NCBI GenBank assembly: GCA_900545535.1
Contig: UQZN01000009.1
Span: forward strand, 1-64,000
Source of the DNA: an uncultured Phascolarctobacterium sp.
Lineage (GTDB): Bacteria > Bacillota > Negativicutes > Acidaminococcales > Acidaminococcaceae
Direction of reading: 5' to 3'
DNA: 64,000 nucleotides
Part shown: positions 41,769 through 50,357 of the stretch, piece after piece
Layout of the letters: each line of letters starts with the position of its first letter
How positions within the stretch are numbered: position 1 is the stretch's first letter
Position numbers and translations under genes: made by a program
Notes under the pieces: generated by a model
Seen by the model: only the letters and a program-made list of their open reading frames with translations
Told to the model about the DNA's origin: nothing
Databases searched by the model: none

Positions 41769-42767
41769 ATGGCTGATATTATTATATACAATACAGCAGA
41801 CGGTAAAGTCAGCATTAACCTTTACGCAGATAATAATACTGTTTGGCTGACCCAAGCACAAATAGCAGATTTATTTAATGTAACTAAACAAAATATAAGT
41901 TTACATATCAATAAAATATTCAGTGAAGGTGAACTTGTTGAAAATTCAGTTGTCAAGTATTACTTGACAACTGCCAATGATAAAAAAGATTATAATGTTA
42001 AATATTATAATCTTGATATGATTTTAGCTATTGGCTTTCGTGTACGTTCACCACGTGGCACCCAATTTCGACAGTGGGCTAACAGTACATTAAAAGAATA
42101 CCTTTTAAAAGGGTTTGTGATGGATGATGAACGCCTAAAAAATCCTGACGGACGACCTGACTATTTTGATGAATTACTGGAACGTATACGCGATATTCGT
42201 GCCAGCGAAAAACGATTTTATCAAAAGTTGCGTGATCTTTTCGCACTTTCAAGCGATTATATCCCTAACGAAAACACTACTAAATTATTTTTTGCAGAAA
42301 CACAAAATAAACTTATCTACGGCGTTACAGGACAAACTGCAGCAGAGTTGATCATGGCACGTGCTAATGCTGATAAACCCAATATGGCTTTAACTTCATG
42401 GCAAGGTTCCATAGTTCGAAAATCAGATATTATCACAGCTAAAAACTACCTCCTACATGATGAGTTAGACTCATTAAATCGTTTAGTGAACATCTTTTTA
42501 GAAAGTGCTGAATTCAGGGTAAAAAAGCGCAAAGATTTAACGCTTGAATTTTGGCGTGCCAGTGTAGATAAGCTTCTTCTTGATCACGACGTTCCTTTAT
42601 TACAAGCACACGGTAAAGTTTCACACAAGCAGGCCATAGATCACGCTAACAAAATTTATGAAAACTTTGATGCACGGCGTAAGGCAGTAGAAGCAAAGGA
42701 AGCTGATCAAGCAGATCTCCTGGAACTAGAACAAACAACTGCAAAAATAAAATCTATTAAAAAATAA
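41769..42767 (+). CDS. rhuM: RhuM family protein
   Basis: A 332-residue protein matching the RhuM family: VSINLYADNNTVWLTQAQIADLFNVTKQNISLHINKIF (DNA-binding-like N-terminus), YYNLDMILAIGFRVRSPRGTQFRQWANSTLKEYLLKGFVMDDERLK, and a helical C-terminus ending with an E/K-rich helix. RhuM was first noticed on a Salmonella pathogenicity island and is widespread in mobile elements; its function is not established, though the N-terminus resembles KilA-N/Bro-type regulators. GGAGG precedes ATG. Full-length. Confidence 0.85.
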   Translation: MADIIIYNTADGKVSINLYADNNTVWLTQAQIADLFNVTKQNISLHINKIFSEGELVENSVVKYYLTTANDKKDYNVKYYNLDMILAIGFRVRSPRGTQFRQWANSTLKEYLLKGFVMDDERLKNPDGRPDYFDELLERIRDIRASEKRFYQKLRDLFALSSDYIPNENTTKLFFAETQNKLIYGVTGQTAAELIMARANADKPNMALTSWQGSIVRKSDIITAKNYLLHDELDSLNRLVNIFLESAEFRVKKRKDLTLEFWRASVDKLLLDHDVPLLQAHGKVSHKQAIDHANKIYENFDARRKAVEAKEADQADLLELEQTTAKIKSIKK

Positions 42768-42908
42768 TTAAACATGCCCGGCTTTACCAGCGCTGAATGC
42801 AAACCGCAGATATTACCAAGTATCAACGGCAATATAATAACTCCACCGCTGTATTCATGCGTTTGCAGGGCATACTTGGCATCAAAACTTTATCCGCTGG
42901 CTAACTAA

Positions 42909-43689
42909 GTGATGAATAAAACCACGCCTGAAGATATTAATGCTTTTATTGCAGGAGCTGATATGTCAGCTTCCAATAAATCAAAGGTATATAAATTCTT
43001 AAAAATCCTATTTGGAGCTGCAAGGAAAAATAATCTCATTCTCGAAAATCCTATGGATATAGCCATTGCCCCTGAGTATGAACCGGAATCCGATGAACCG
43101 TTTACACCGGAAGAAATAAAGCTTATTATTACCAAATTAAAAAATACACCTAAATTTTTACGTTATTATGCCCTATGCTCACTTGAAAGTGTTATAGGCG
43201 CGCGTATAGGTGAAATTTTGGGAATTTAACGCGGCATACTAAACTTCGAAAAAATTACTGCAAAATAAAAGATGCCGTAAAGGCCGATTAAATGTCCGGA
43301 TCTATGTAGGAAAAACTAAAACTAAAGCTTCTGTTAGAATACAATATTTTGATGCCGACATAGGCAAAATCCTGTAAGACTACTTAGCAGCCTGCAATGT
43401 AGAAAGCAAATATTTATTCTGCACAGTCAACGGAACGCCTATCAGCGTCAGGAATATGCAGCGAGCACGGAAGATGATTTTAAAACATGCTAACGTGCGT
43501 TACCGTAGCTTTCATTACCTGCGCCACAGAGTTATAATAGAAATGTTTATTCAAGGTTATGCTGCAGCATATATTGCCGCCGTGGTTAGTCACAGCCGTT
43601 TAGAAACAACCAACAAATATGCCCTGCGCCGATAGGACAAAGTTTTAGAGATTGCCAAAAACGCTGACAACATTTATAATATTGCATGA
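42909..43689 (+). pseudogene. Decayed tyrosine integrase of the tRNA-Arg island
   Basis: The first 106 codons hold a SAM-like core-binding domain (DINAFIAGADMSASNKSKVYKFLKILFGAARKNNLILENP) and the start of the catalytic domain (SLESVIGARIGEILGI), then stop. Downstream, other stops and frame changes interrupt a recognisable C-terminal half: NVRYRSFHYLRHRVIIEMF (H-x-x-R box) and YIAAVVSHSRLETTNKYALRR (second His and nucleophilic Tyr). The island can therefore probably no longer excise by itself. Confidence 0.82.
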
Positions 43690-43694
43690 AAAAA

Positions 43695-43727
43695 TGGAAC
43701 CGTTATTACAAACGGTTCCAAAATTAT
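43695..43727 (-). terminator. Terminator of the Panacea toxin-antitoxin operon
   Basis: A 9-bp stem TGGAACCGT/ACGGTTCCA with an 8-nt loop, followed on the minus strand by TTTTTTCATGC. Located between the decayed integrase and the toxin gene. Confidence 0.7.
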
Positions 43728-43733
43728 TCCTAG

Positions 43734-44582
43734 CTATTTTATACTAAAACTTAAGTAACAGATATAATCAATGACAATGAATATTACAAAAATAATATTA
43801 AATTCACTGACATGGAGCTGAATGGTATCAAACTTTTCTTTTCTGTCTGTTATCTTTAGTAGAAAATCAAATAACGCTTTTAATGCATTAAACATAAACA
43901 TCGCTACTAAAATTACTAAAAAAGACAAAGTATAAAAATTTTCATTGCCGTCTTTCAAAGCTGATAATGCTGAATTAGCTAAACTAATTCCAGCTACAAA
44001 AGTTATCACTACTGAAGCAAAAATCCCCAATATAGCTACATAATCTTTTTGCAATTTACCTATTCGATTTTCTGTAGTCTTACTAAAATCTTCTGTTGCA
44101 TTTTGTATTTCTTTTTGCAACTCTGTTTTACTTTGTTCTATCTGCTTCTGAAGTTCTTCTAAATTTTCCCTAGAACTATCAAATTTTTCTCTTAGAGCAT
44201 AAATTTCTTTATTATTATTATCCCTAATAGCCTTTACATATTCTATCCTAGCATAATCTAAATTTATATGGTCATACAATTTTCTAACTTTTGATACAAA
44301 CTCATCTTCAATACTTATTTTTTTATAGGATCTTTCACAATGCTCATAAACCAATTTTATATTTTGAGCAATATATGAAATATCTTTCCCGGTTTCATTG
44401 CAACTACCATCAATCAACGCTATAGCCGCAAAAATTTCTGAATATAGATGCCTATAATTATACGAATATAAAGTTTGTAATTTTATAGAAATTTCTTCCA
44501 GGGAAGTTTCATTCCACTCTTTGCTTCCATCAGCAAGTTCATCAAGTATCTCTTTCAACAAATCATTTTTTTCTTTATCCAT
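43734..44582 (-). CDS. Candidate membrane toxin paired with Panacea antitoxin
   Basis: A 282-residue AT-rich protein. Residues 1-130 are helical, about 135-180 form a coiled coil (LREKFDSSRENLEELQKQIEQ), and the C-terminus has three membrane segments (VAILGIFASVVITFVAGISL, LSFLVILVAMFMFNALKAL, FNIIFVIFIVIDYICYLSF). Its ATG overlaps the end of the DUF4065 gene by 8 nt. DUF4065 (Panacea) antitoxins neutralise many unrelated toxins, including membrane-acting ones, so this gene is the probable toxin. No known toxin domain seen. Confidence 0.65.
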   Translation of the reverse strand: MDKEKNDLLKEILDELADGSKEWNETSLEEISIKLQTLYSYNYRHLYSEIFAAIALIDGSCNETGKDISYIAQNIKLVYEHCERSYKKISIEDEFVSKVRKLYDHINLDYARIEYVKAIRDNNNKEIYALREKFDSSRENLEELQKQIEQSKTELQKEIQNATEDFSKTTENRIGKLQKDYVAILGIFASVVITFVAGISLANSALSALKDGNENFYTLSFLVILVAMFMFNALKALFDFLLKITDRKEKFDTIQLHVSEFNIIFVIFIVIDYICYLSFSIK

Positions 44583-45012
44583 CAGTTTTTAGTAAATCTT
44601 TAGGAATCGCACACCCATTCCCAAAACCTCCTGAATAAATCTGATCCCAAGCTTTCCCTGGTGCATGTGTATCACGAACCAATTCCCAAGGCATAGACTT
44701 CCGCTTTTCACTTATAATCATATCAACAATTGGTTTTTCTTCTGACGAAAAAATATTTTCTAACCCATAGAACTCACAAATTGGTAAAGCTCCAAATCCA
44801 CAATATTTATTGTACACATCTCTTACTACTGGCCCAAACCTCCAAGCTTCTATCTCATCAGAAAAGCATGGTCGTCCATTCCAGCGCTTTAAAAAAGCAA
44901 CTTGTACATAATACAAAATTTTTTGTAATTGCAAATTACTAATAGGTTTCCCTTCTTCACAGCACTTATTAATAATATACTTAGCAACACTTAACGCTGT
45001 TCTTTTCATCAT
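44575..45012 (-). CDS. Panacea (DUF4065/SocA-like) antitoxin
   Basis: A 145-residue protein with the Panacea pattern: SVAKYIINKCCEEGKPISNLQLQKILYYVQVAFLKRWNGRPCFSDEIEAWRFGPVVRDVYNKYCGFG. ATG at 45012 follows AGGAGGTG; the frame upstream lacks a site. Panacea domains are versatile antitoxin modules and also occur in SocA, a proteolytic adaptor. It is the first gene of a two-gene operon, as usual for antitoxins, with promoter at 45085-45113. Confidence 0.83.
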   Translation of the reverse strand: MMKRTALSVAKYIINKCCEEGKPISNLQLQKILYYVQVAFLKRWNGRPCFSDEIEAWRFGPVVRDVYNKYCGFGALPICEFYGLENIFSSEEKPIVDMIISEKRKSMPWELVRDTHAPGKAWDQIYSGGFGNGCAIPKDLLKTDG

Positions 45013-45084
45013 TTCACACCTCCTATCAAAACTTTCAAATATAAAACACAATTTTATTCAACTTTTCTTATAATAATTTTAACA

Positions 45085-45113
45085 TTATTATCACAAACTG
45101 TAAACATTGTCAA
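45085..45113 (-). promoter_or_regulatory. Promoter of the Panacea operon
   Basis: On the minus strand TTGACA (45113-45108) and TAATAA (45090-45085) are 17 bp apart. Imperfect TAATAAT/ATTATTA repeats around the -10 could serve as an autoregulatory operator. Between 45114 and 45283 there is no gene, only the remnant repeat near 45221. Confidence 0.6.
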
Positions 45114-45283
45114 GCGAAAAATTATGGGGAACAGTTGGAGAACTTATACCCCAAAACACTGTCTTTTTAGTCAAAATTCCGGTATTACCATACTCAGGCA
45201 ACAGATCATCAAAACCTTGAAACCGCTGTATTCATGCGTTTGCTGGGCCTTTTAAACACAAAATTTTATCCTGCAACTCTTGC

Positions 45284-45329
45284 CTACGAATCAAAAGGTC
45301 GCAGGTTCGAATCCTGCCGGGGCCACCAT
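45284..45329 (+). repeat. attR: 46-bp copy of the tRNA-Arg 3' end
   Basis: Identical to 39988-40033, from the anticodon to just past CCA, without the 5' half of a tRNA. This is the footprint of integrase-mediated insertion and marks the right end of the island. A terminator hairpin follows (45338-45360, arm ACGCATTCC, then TTTTTTATTTT), presumably the tRNA's original one. Confidence 0.88.
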
Positions 45330-45533
45330 GGCAATCGACGCATTCCGAAAAGGAATGCGTTTTTTATTTTGTCCATAATCAACTAATCCTTCAAACCATA
45401 ATACCGCCCCCCGCAAGCCTACCCCATTATCTTTTATTTAATATTTTTAAATAAAAGATAATAAACAATGTTATAATAAATACATACTATATTTAAAATT
45501 CAAGATTTACTTGCAAATGGACGGAGGGGTACT

Positions 45534-48056
45534 ATGATAAATTTAGCACAGGAAAAAATTAAGGCAATCAAAGATTTTGCCCATCAATATATCTATAAAT
45601 TACTTTGTGACCAGGATCTGCCTTTTATTCTCAGCCATCTTGATCCGCAGCTCATCGGCATCGGCGCCGCCGAGCATAATTATTATAATACACCTGAAGC
45701 AGCCCGCGATTTTATCACTTCTTTAAATGGTCAGATCCCTCCCTGCCGGCTGTTAAATGAAGAATGGACTGTTATCCCGTTGGCAGAAACCCTCTATCTG
45801 GCTCAGGGACGTCATTATCTGACAGCAGCAGAGGACCAGCAATTGCTCGTTCAAACACACCAGCGTGCCACTATCATTATTCGTGATCTGGGCAGTGATT
45901 TCAGTTATATGTATGTCAATCTTTCCCATCCATATCAGGAGCTGCAGGGCACAGAAAACTTTCCTTTTCAGGTCGGTTCACAAACCTATCGATATATGGA
46001 AGCAGAACTTGCTAAAGCCAAAGAACAGCTCCAGCAGAAGCAGCAGCAAATGGAAGTCGTACTGCAGTCCGTCAATGGCGGCGTCAAATGCAGCAATGAC
46101 GACGCTACCTATTCTTACGCTTATATCAGCGAAGAGCTGCCCGGCATGTTTGGCTATTCTATGGAAGAGTTCCGGCAATTTACCGACAATAACGCCACAG
46201 GGCTTGTTTATCCGCCGGATCTGCCTAAGGCGCTGGCTGACTGTAAAGAATGTTTTAAAGACGACAATCCTACCTACTCAACGAAATATCGCGTCCCCTG
46301 CAAAGATGGCAGCCTGAAATGGATCATAGACAGCGGCCGGAAAACAAAGACTCCGGAAGGTAAAACTATTATCAACAGTATTTACCTGGATATAACAAAA
46401 GATGAGGAAACCCGCCAGAGCGAACTGGATAATGAACGCCGCACCCGACAGCAATATTATGATCTGCTTTCCAGCATCAATTCTAATTATTATTTCATCT
46501 ATCTGGTCAACCTTGAAGACGGCTCCGGCATTCCTCTGCGTCTGCCGGAAACAGATTGCTCAGCTTTCGCGCAATACCGTACAAACGGGAGTTATGACAT
46601 CGAACCTCTGATCCGCAGCCATTTTCATCCTGATGACAGCACAAAAATTTTAGAGCATTTCTCTCTAAGCGGCCTGCGCCGTCAAAAACAGGACCGGCAT
46701 ATTGACTTTGCCATGGAATGCCGCAGCAGCCTTTGCAGCACAGAATATCGCTGGACAGCCTTCAATTCGACTTTATTAGCGCAAAGCGACGGTTACCACC
46801 AGATCATTCTTACTCTGCGCGATATCCATGAGGATAAATTGAAAAAGCTGCGGGAACAACAGGCTTTGCAGGAAGCCTTTAACGCTGCCCAGGCTTCCAA
46901 TATGGCTAAAAATGAATTTCTTTCGCGCATGAGCCATGATATACGTACCCCTATGAACGCCATTATAGGGATGACTGCTATTGCCGGCAAAAATCTGGAA
47001 GACACAGCGCGGCTCCAGGATTGCCTTGCCAAAATAACTACTGCCAGCAATCATCTTTTGACCTTGATCAATGAAGTGCTTGATATGTCCAAAATTGAAA
47101 GCGGCAAGCTCAATCTTCTAAATGAAGATTTTTCTCTCAAAGAGATGCTGGAGGAGCTGCTTGATCTGGTCAATCCGCAGCTTTTGAACAAAAAGCATAC
47201 TTTTACTATGAATATAGCGCCTGAGCTTTGTGTCAACGTTCTGGGTGACAAGCTGCGCTTGAAACAACTGCTGCTCAATATTTTAGCCAATGCTATCAAA
47301 TACACGCCTTTCCATGGCCATATCTCTTTGGAAGTACGTGAAACCCACGTCCGGCTTCGCGATACCATTGGTTATGAATTTATCATTACAGATAACGGTA
47401 TCGGTATGACGCCGGAATTTACAGCAAAAATTTTTGAGCCATTTGCTCGCGCTTCCGACTCGCGCACCAGCGAAATAGAAGGAACTGGTCTGGGTATGAC
47501 GATTGCTCTCAACATCGCCCGCATGATGAACGGTACTATCGAAGTCCAGAGTGTTTTAGGCGAAGGTTCTGCTTTTAAAGCCATCGTTTATTTACAACCA
47601 CGCGAGCAGGAGGCAGGCCGCAGCAAAGCTCTGATGCAGACAGCCAGCATTGATAAACTGCAGGAGCTGGCTTTCCAGGGAAAACGGGTTTTGCTGGCAG
47701 AGGATAATGAACTCAATCTGGAAATAGCTGTAGAATTATTAAAGTATGCCGGTTTGGAGATCACTACCGCCAAAAACGGCCTGGAAGCACTGGATAAATT
47801 TAAAGCCGCACCGCCAGGCACCTATAACCTGATTTTGATGGATATCCAAATGCCTGTCATGAATGGCCTGGAGGCCGCTAAAGCGATCCGGGCGCTGCCC
47901 TGCCAAGACGCCCAGACTGTCCCTATCATCGCGATGACGGCAAACGCCTTTCCTGAAGATATTGCAGCCACACTGCAGGCAGGAATGAACGAACATCTCA
48001 GCAAGCCGGTCAATTTAGAACAATTTCAGGCCATGCTGCAAAAATGGTGTCAGTAA
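45534..48056 (+). CDS. Hybrid sensor histidine kinase with PAS and receiver domains
   Basis: An 840-residue soluble kinase. Order: N-terminal SnoaL-like sensor (about 1-150), coiled linker, PAS domain (AYISEELPGMFGYSMEEFRQF with PAC motif YRVPCKDGSLKWIIDSG, about 180-300), a second degenerate PAS-like region, H-box SRMSHDIRTPMNAIIGMTAIA (about 465), HATPase (ILANAIKYTPFHG, ITDNGIGM, GTGLGMTIA) and C-terminal receiver (VLLAEDNELN, LILMDIQMPVMNGLEA, KPVNLEQF). No membrane helix, so it senses a cytoplasmic signal. No separate regulator is adjacent. GGAGGGG precedes ATG. Confidence 0.88.
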   Translation: MINLAQEKIKAIKDFAHQYIYKLLCDQDLPFILSHLDPQLIGIGAAEHNYYNTPEAARDFITSLNGQIPPCRLLNEEWTVIPLAETLYLAQGRHYLTAAEDQQLLVQTHQRATIIIRDLGSDFSYMYVNLSHPYQELQGTENFPFQVGSQTYRYMEAELAKAKEQLQQKQQQMEVVLQSVNGGVKCSNDDATYSYAYISEELPGMFGYSMEEFRQFTDNNATGLVYPPDLPKALADCKECFKDDNPTYSTKYRVPCKDGSLKWIIDSGRKTKTPEGKTIINSIYLDITKDEETRQSELDNERRTRQQYYDLLSSINSNYYFIYLVNLEDGSGIPLRLPETDCSAFAQYRTNGSYDIEPLIRSHFHPDDSTKILEHFSLSGLRRQKQDRHIDFAMECRSSLCSTEYRWTAFNSTLLAQSDGYHQIILTLRDIHEDKLKKLREQQALQEAFNAAQASNMAKNEFLSRMSHDIRTPMNAIIGMTAIAGKNLEDTARLQDCLAKITTASNHLLTLINEVLDMSKIESGKLNLLNEDFSLKEMLEELLDLVNPQLLNKKHTFTMNIAPELCVNVLGDKLRLKQLLLNILANAIKYTPFHGHISLEVRETHVRLRDTIGYEFIITDNGIGMTPEFTAKIFEPFARASDSRTSEIEGTGLGMTIALNIARMMNGTIEVQSVLGEGSAFKAIVYLQPREQEAGRSKALMQTASIDKLQELAFQGKRVLLAEDNELNLEIAVELLKYAGLEITTAKNGLEALDKFKAAPPGTYNLILMDIQMPVMNGLEAAKAIRALPCQDAQTVPIIAMTANAFPEDIAATLQAGMNEHLSKPVNLEQFQAMLQKWCQ

Positions 48057-48134
48057 TTTTCGTAAAAGATGTTGACAACAACACTGCAATCAGATATAAT
48101 ATCATCGTTGCCTAAAGATTTAGGTAACCTCAAT

Positions 48135-48211
48135 GACTCCGTAGCTCAGTTGGATAGAGCGTTTGACTACGAATCAAAAGGTCGCAGGTTCGAATCCTGC
48201 CGGGGCCACCA
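48135..48211 (+). tRNA. tRNA-Arg (anticodon ACG), second identical copy
   Basis: All 77 nt are identical to the tRNA at 39956, including the acceptor mismatch. Promoter TTGACA-17 bp-TATAAT at 48071-48099. A terminator hairpin follows (arm AAGCTCACTTC, 48219-48250). The nearby upstream sequence also resembles that of the first copy, suggesting tandem duplication. Confidence 0.92.
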
Positions 48212-48218
48212 GAAATTA

Positions 48219-48250
48219 AAGCTCACTTCTTACGAAGTGAGCTTTTTTGT
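48219..48250 (+). terminator. Terminator of tRNA-Arg copy 2
   Basis: An 11-bp stem AAGCTCACTTC with loop TTAC and a TTTTTT tail. Confidence 0.85.
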
Positions 48251-48258
48251 TGCGCTGT

Positions 48259-49626
48259 TTATTTTTCTAAAGGCCGCAGCGGTATCGTAAAGCTGAAGCT
48301 GCTGCCAATGCCCAATTCACTGGTGGCAGTTACCGTCCCGCCGTGACTTTCAACCATCCATTTTACCATTGCCAACCCCAGGCCTGTGCCGCTGTCTGCC
48401 CCGCTGCTGCGGGCAGTATTGACCCTGTAAAAGCGTTTCCAGATTTTTGGCAGTTCATCAGCACTGATACCAATACCATCGTCACGGACAGTACCAATGG
48501 CATTTTGACCGTCGCTTGTTAAAGTAAGCCAGATCTGTCCCTGCTGCCTGCCATACTTGACCGCATTAGTCAGCAGGTTGAGCCAGATCCGCATCAGCAA
48601 TGTTTGATCAGCTTGAACCATAACTGCCGGCTCGATCTCTGCCGTCAGCGTGATCGCTTTGGCTGCCGCCAGTCCCTTAGCTTCTTCCGCCACGATCTCT
48701 GTCAATTCGCTTAAATCGAACACTTCCAGATCCAGGCTTGCCTGATGCCGGTCCGCTCTGGCCAGCTGCAAGAGCTGGTTGACCAGCTTCGACATTTTTC
48801 TGGCCTGCTGCAACACGCCCTGCAGCGCCTGCTGTTTACTCTCGGAGTCAGGCTGCTGCAGTCCGCATTCAGCCTGTGCTATGATCACTGAGGTCGGCGT
48901 ACGCAGCTCGTGGGAAGCGTCATCAGTAAACTGCCGTTCTGCTTCAAAGGCCGCTTCTAATCTGGCAAACATTCCGTCAAAGGTTTTTGCCAGCGTATCG
49001 ATTTCATCGTCAGCACCTTCCAGTTCGATCCGTTTGGAAAGGTCGCTCCCGCTGCTGATCTGAGCCGCAGCTTCTGTGATCCGTGTTACCGGACGAAAAG
49101 CTTTTTTGGTGATCCAGTAACCACCCAGGGCCGCCAATAAAATCAGCAGTGGGAAAAACAGCGCGCACTGCCACAAAATCTTATCGCGTTCCGCATAGGC
49201 CGAGCTAAGCGGCACCGTGCCACGTACCCAGTAAAAATTTTCCGCATGGCGCGGTTTGAAATAAAAATCATAAACAAACCAGTTTTGCTGCCCATTACCA
49301 GCCTTCTGCAGCAGCTCGTCGGCAAAAGGCGTTGCCGGCAGACCACTGGCCACCAGACCTGTTATCATCTGCCCGTTTTCGTGGTATACGGCAAGCCGGA
49401 CGCCGTCCTTTAAAAAATCAAGCTTCTCCAGGCGCAGACGGCCAGCATTGTCTATTTTCAGTTCTTCCGCAAAATCATAAACTTCTTCTTCCAGCTTGTT
49501 CTGCACGCCCAACAGTAAAACCTTATCTGTCGCCAGCAGGACGGCCGCAAAAATAGCCCCTAAAATTATTACGATCAGCCCTGTATACCACAGGGTTATT
49601 TTCATTTTTACCGACAGCTTTTTCAT
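48259..49626 (-). CDS. Sensor histidine kinase (CusS/QseC-like)
   Basis: A 455-residue kinase with two membrane helices (about 10-32 and 150-172), a periplasmic sensor of about 115 residues, a HAMP linker (PVTRITEAAAQISSGSDLSKRIEL), H-box FTDDASHELRTPTSVIIAQ and ATPase motifs (LLTNAVKYG, VRDDGIGIS, GTGLGLAMV). The start overlaps the regulator stop by four bases. Signal unknown; the layout recalls metal- or envelope-stress sensors. Confidence 0.88.
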   Translation of the reverse strand: MKKLSVKMKITLWYTGLIVIILGAIFAAVLLATDKVLLLGVQNKLEEEVYDFAEELKIDNAGRLRLEKLDFLKDGVRLAVYHENGQMITGLVASGLPATPFADELLQKAGNGQQNWFVYDFYFKPRHAENFYWVRGTVPLSSAYAERDKILWQCALFFPLLILLAALGGYWITKKAFRPVTRITEAAAQISSGSDLSKRIELEGADDEIDTLAKTFDGMFARLEAAFEAERQFTDDASHELRTPTSVIIAQAECGLQQPDSESKQQALQGVLQQARKMSKLVNQLLQLARADRHQASLDLEVFDLSELTEIVAEEAKGLAAAKAITLTAEIEPAVMVQADQTLLMRIWLNLLTNAVKYGRQQGQIWLTLTSDGQNAIGTVRDDGIGISADELPKIWKRFYRVNTARSSGADSGTGLGLAMVKWMVESHGGTVTATSELGIGSSFSFTIPLRPLEK

Positions 49627-50297
49627 AAAGTCTCCTTCAGCACATAACCGGCGCCGCGTACTGTCTGGATCAGTTTTTTCTCAAAGCCGTCATCTACTTT
49701 TTTCCGCAGATACCGTATATATACATCTACCACGTTGGACCCGCCTTCAAAATCATAATCCCAGACATGATTTTCGATCGTTTCCCTTGTTAAAACTACT
49801 CCCTGGTTACGCAGTAAATATTCCAGCACGGCAAACTCTTTAGCTGAAAGCTGCAGCTCTCGTCCTTCTCTGCTGACGCTGCGGCTGCTCAGATCCATTT
49901 CCAGATCGCCGCACCGCAGTACATTCGAAACCTGCCCGCTGCTGCGCCGCAAAAGTACCCGCAAGCGCGCCACCAATTCGTCAAAGGCAAAGGGTTTGAC
50001 TAAATAGTCGTCCGCACCAAGATCAAGCCCGGCAACGCGATCCTCGACACTGCCGCGGGCAGTCAGCAGCAGCACCGGTGTTTTATCGCCAGCAGTACGC
50101 ATTTTCTGCAGCACCGATAGCCCATCCAGTCCCGGCAACATAATATCCAAAATAATAGCGTCATACGCCGTCAGCTGCATATAATCCAATGCTTCCAGAC
50201 CATCACCGCAGGCATCTACACTGTAACCGCTGCTCTGCAGCTGCTTTTTCAGCACCTCACGCAGATCAGGCTCATCTTCCACGAATAAAAGCCGCAT
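49623..50297 (-). CDS. OmpR-type response regulator
   Basis: A 224-residue regulator: receiver (LFVEDEPDLREVLK, AIILDIMLPGLDG phospho-Asp, KPFAFDELVARL) plus winged helix (LSAKEFAVLEYLLRNQGVVLTRETIENHVWDY, VDVYIRYLRKKVDDGF, VRGAGYVL). ATG follows AAGGAGG, with TATAAT about 30 nt upstream. Cognate of the overlapping kinase. Confidence 0.9.
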   Translation of the reverse strand: MRLLFVEDEPDLREVLKKQLQSSGYSVDACGDGLEALDYMQLTAYDAIILDIMLPGLDGLSVLQKMRTAGDKTPVLLLTARGSVEDRVAGLDLGADDYLVKPFAFDELVARLRVLLRRSSGQVSNVLRCGDLEMDLSSRSVSREGRELQLSAKEFAVLEYLLRNQGVVLTRETIENHVWDYDFEGGSNVVDVYIRYLRKKVDDGFEKKLIQTVRGAGYVLKETL

Positions 50298-50357
50298 AAG
50301 CGCAACCTCCTTTAATTATTTTTATTATAGCACAGACAACAGACGCTCTGAAACAAG

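Noticed and set aside
45284..45329. Third tRNA-Arg gene
   Set aside because: Only the part from the anticodon onward exists; the sequence upstream does not form D or acceptor 5' arms. It is an attachment-site copy.
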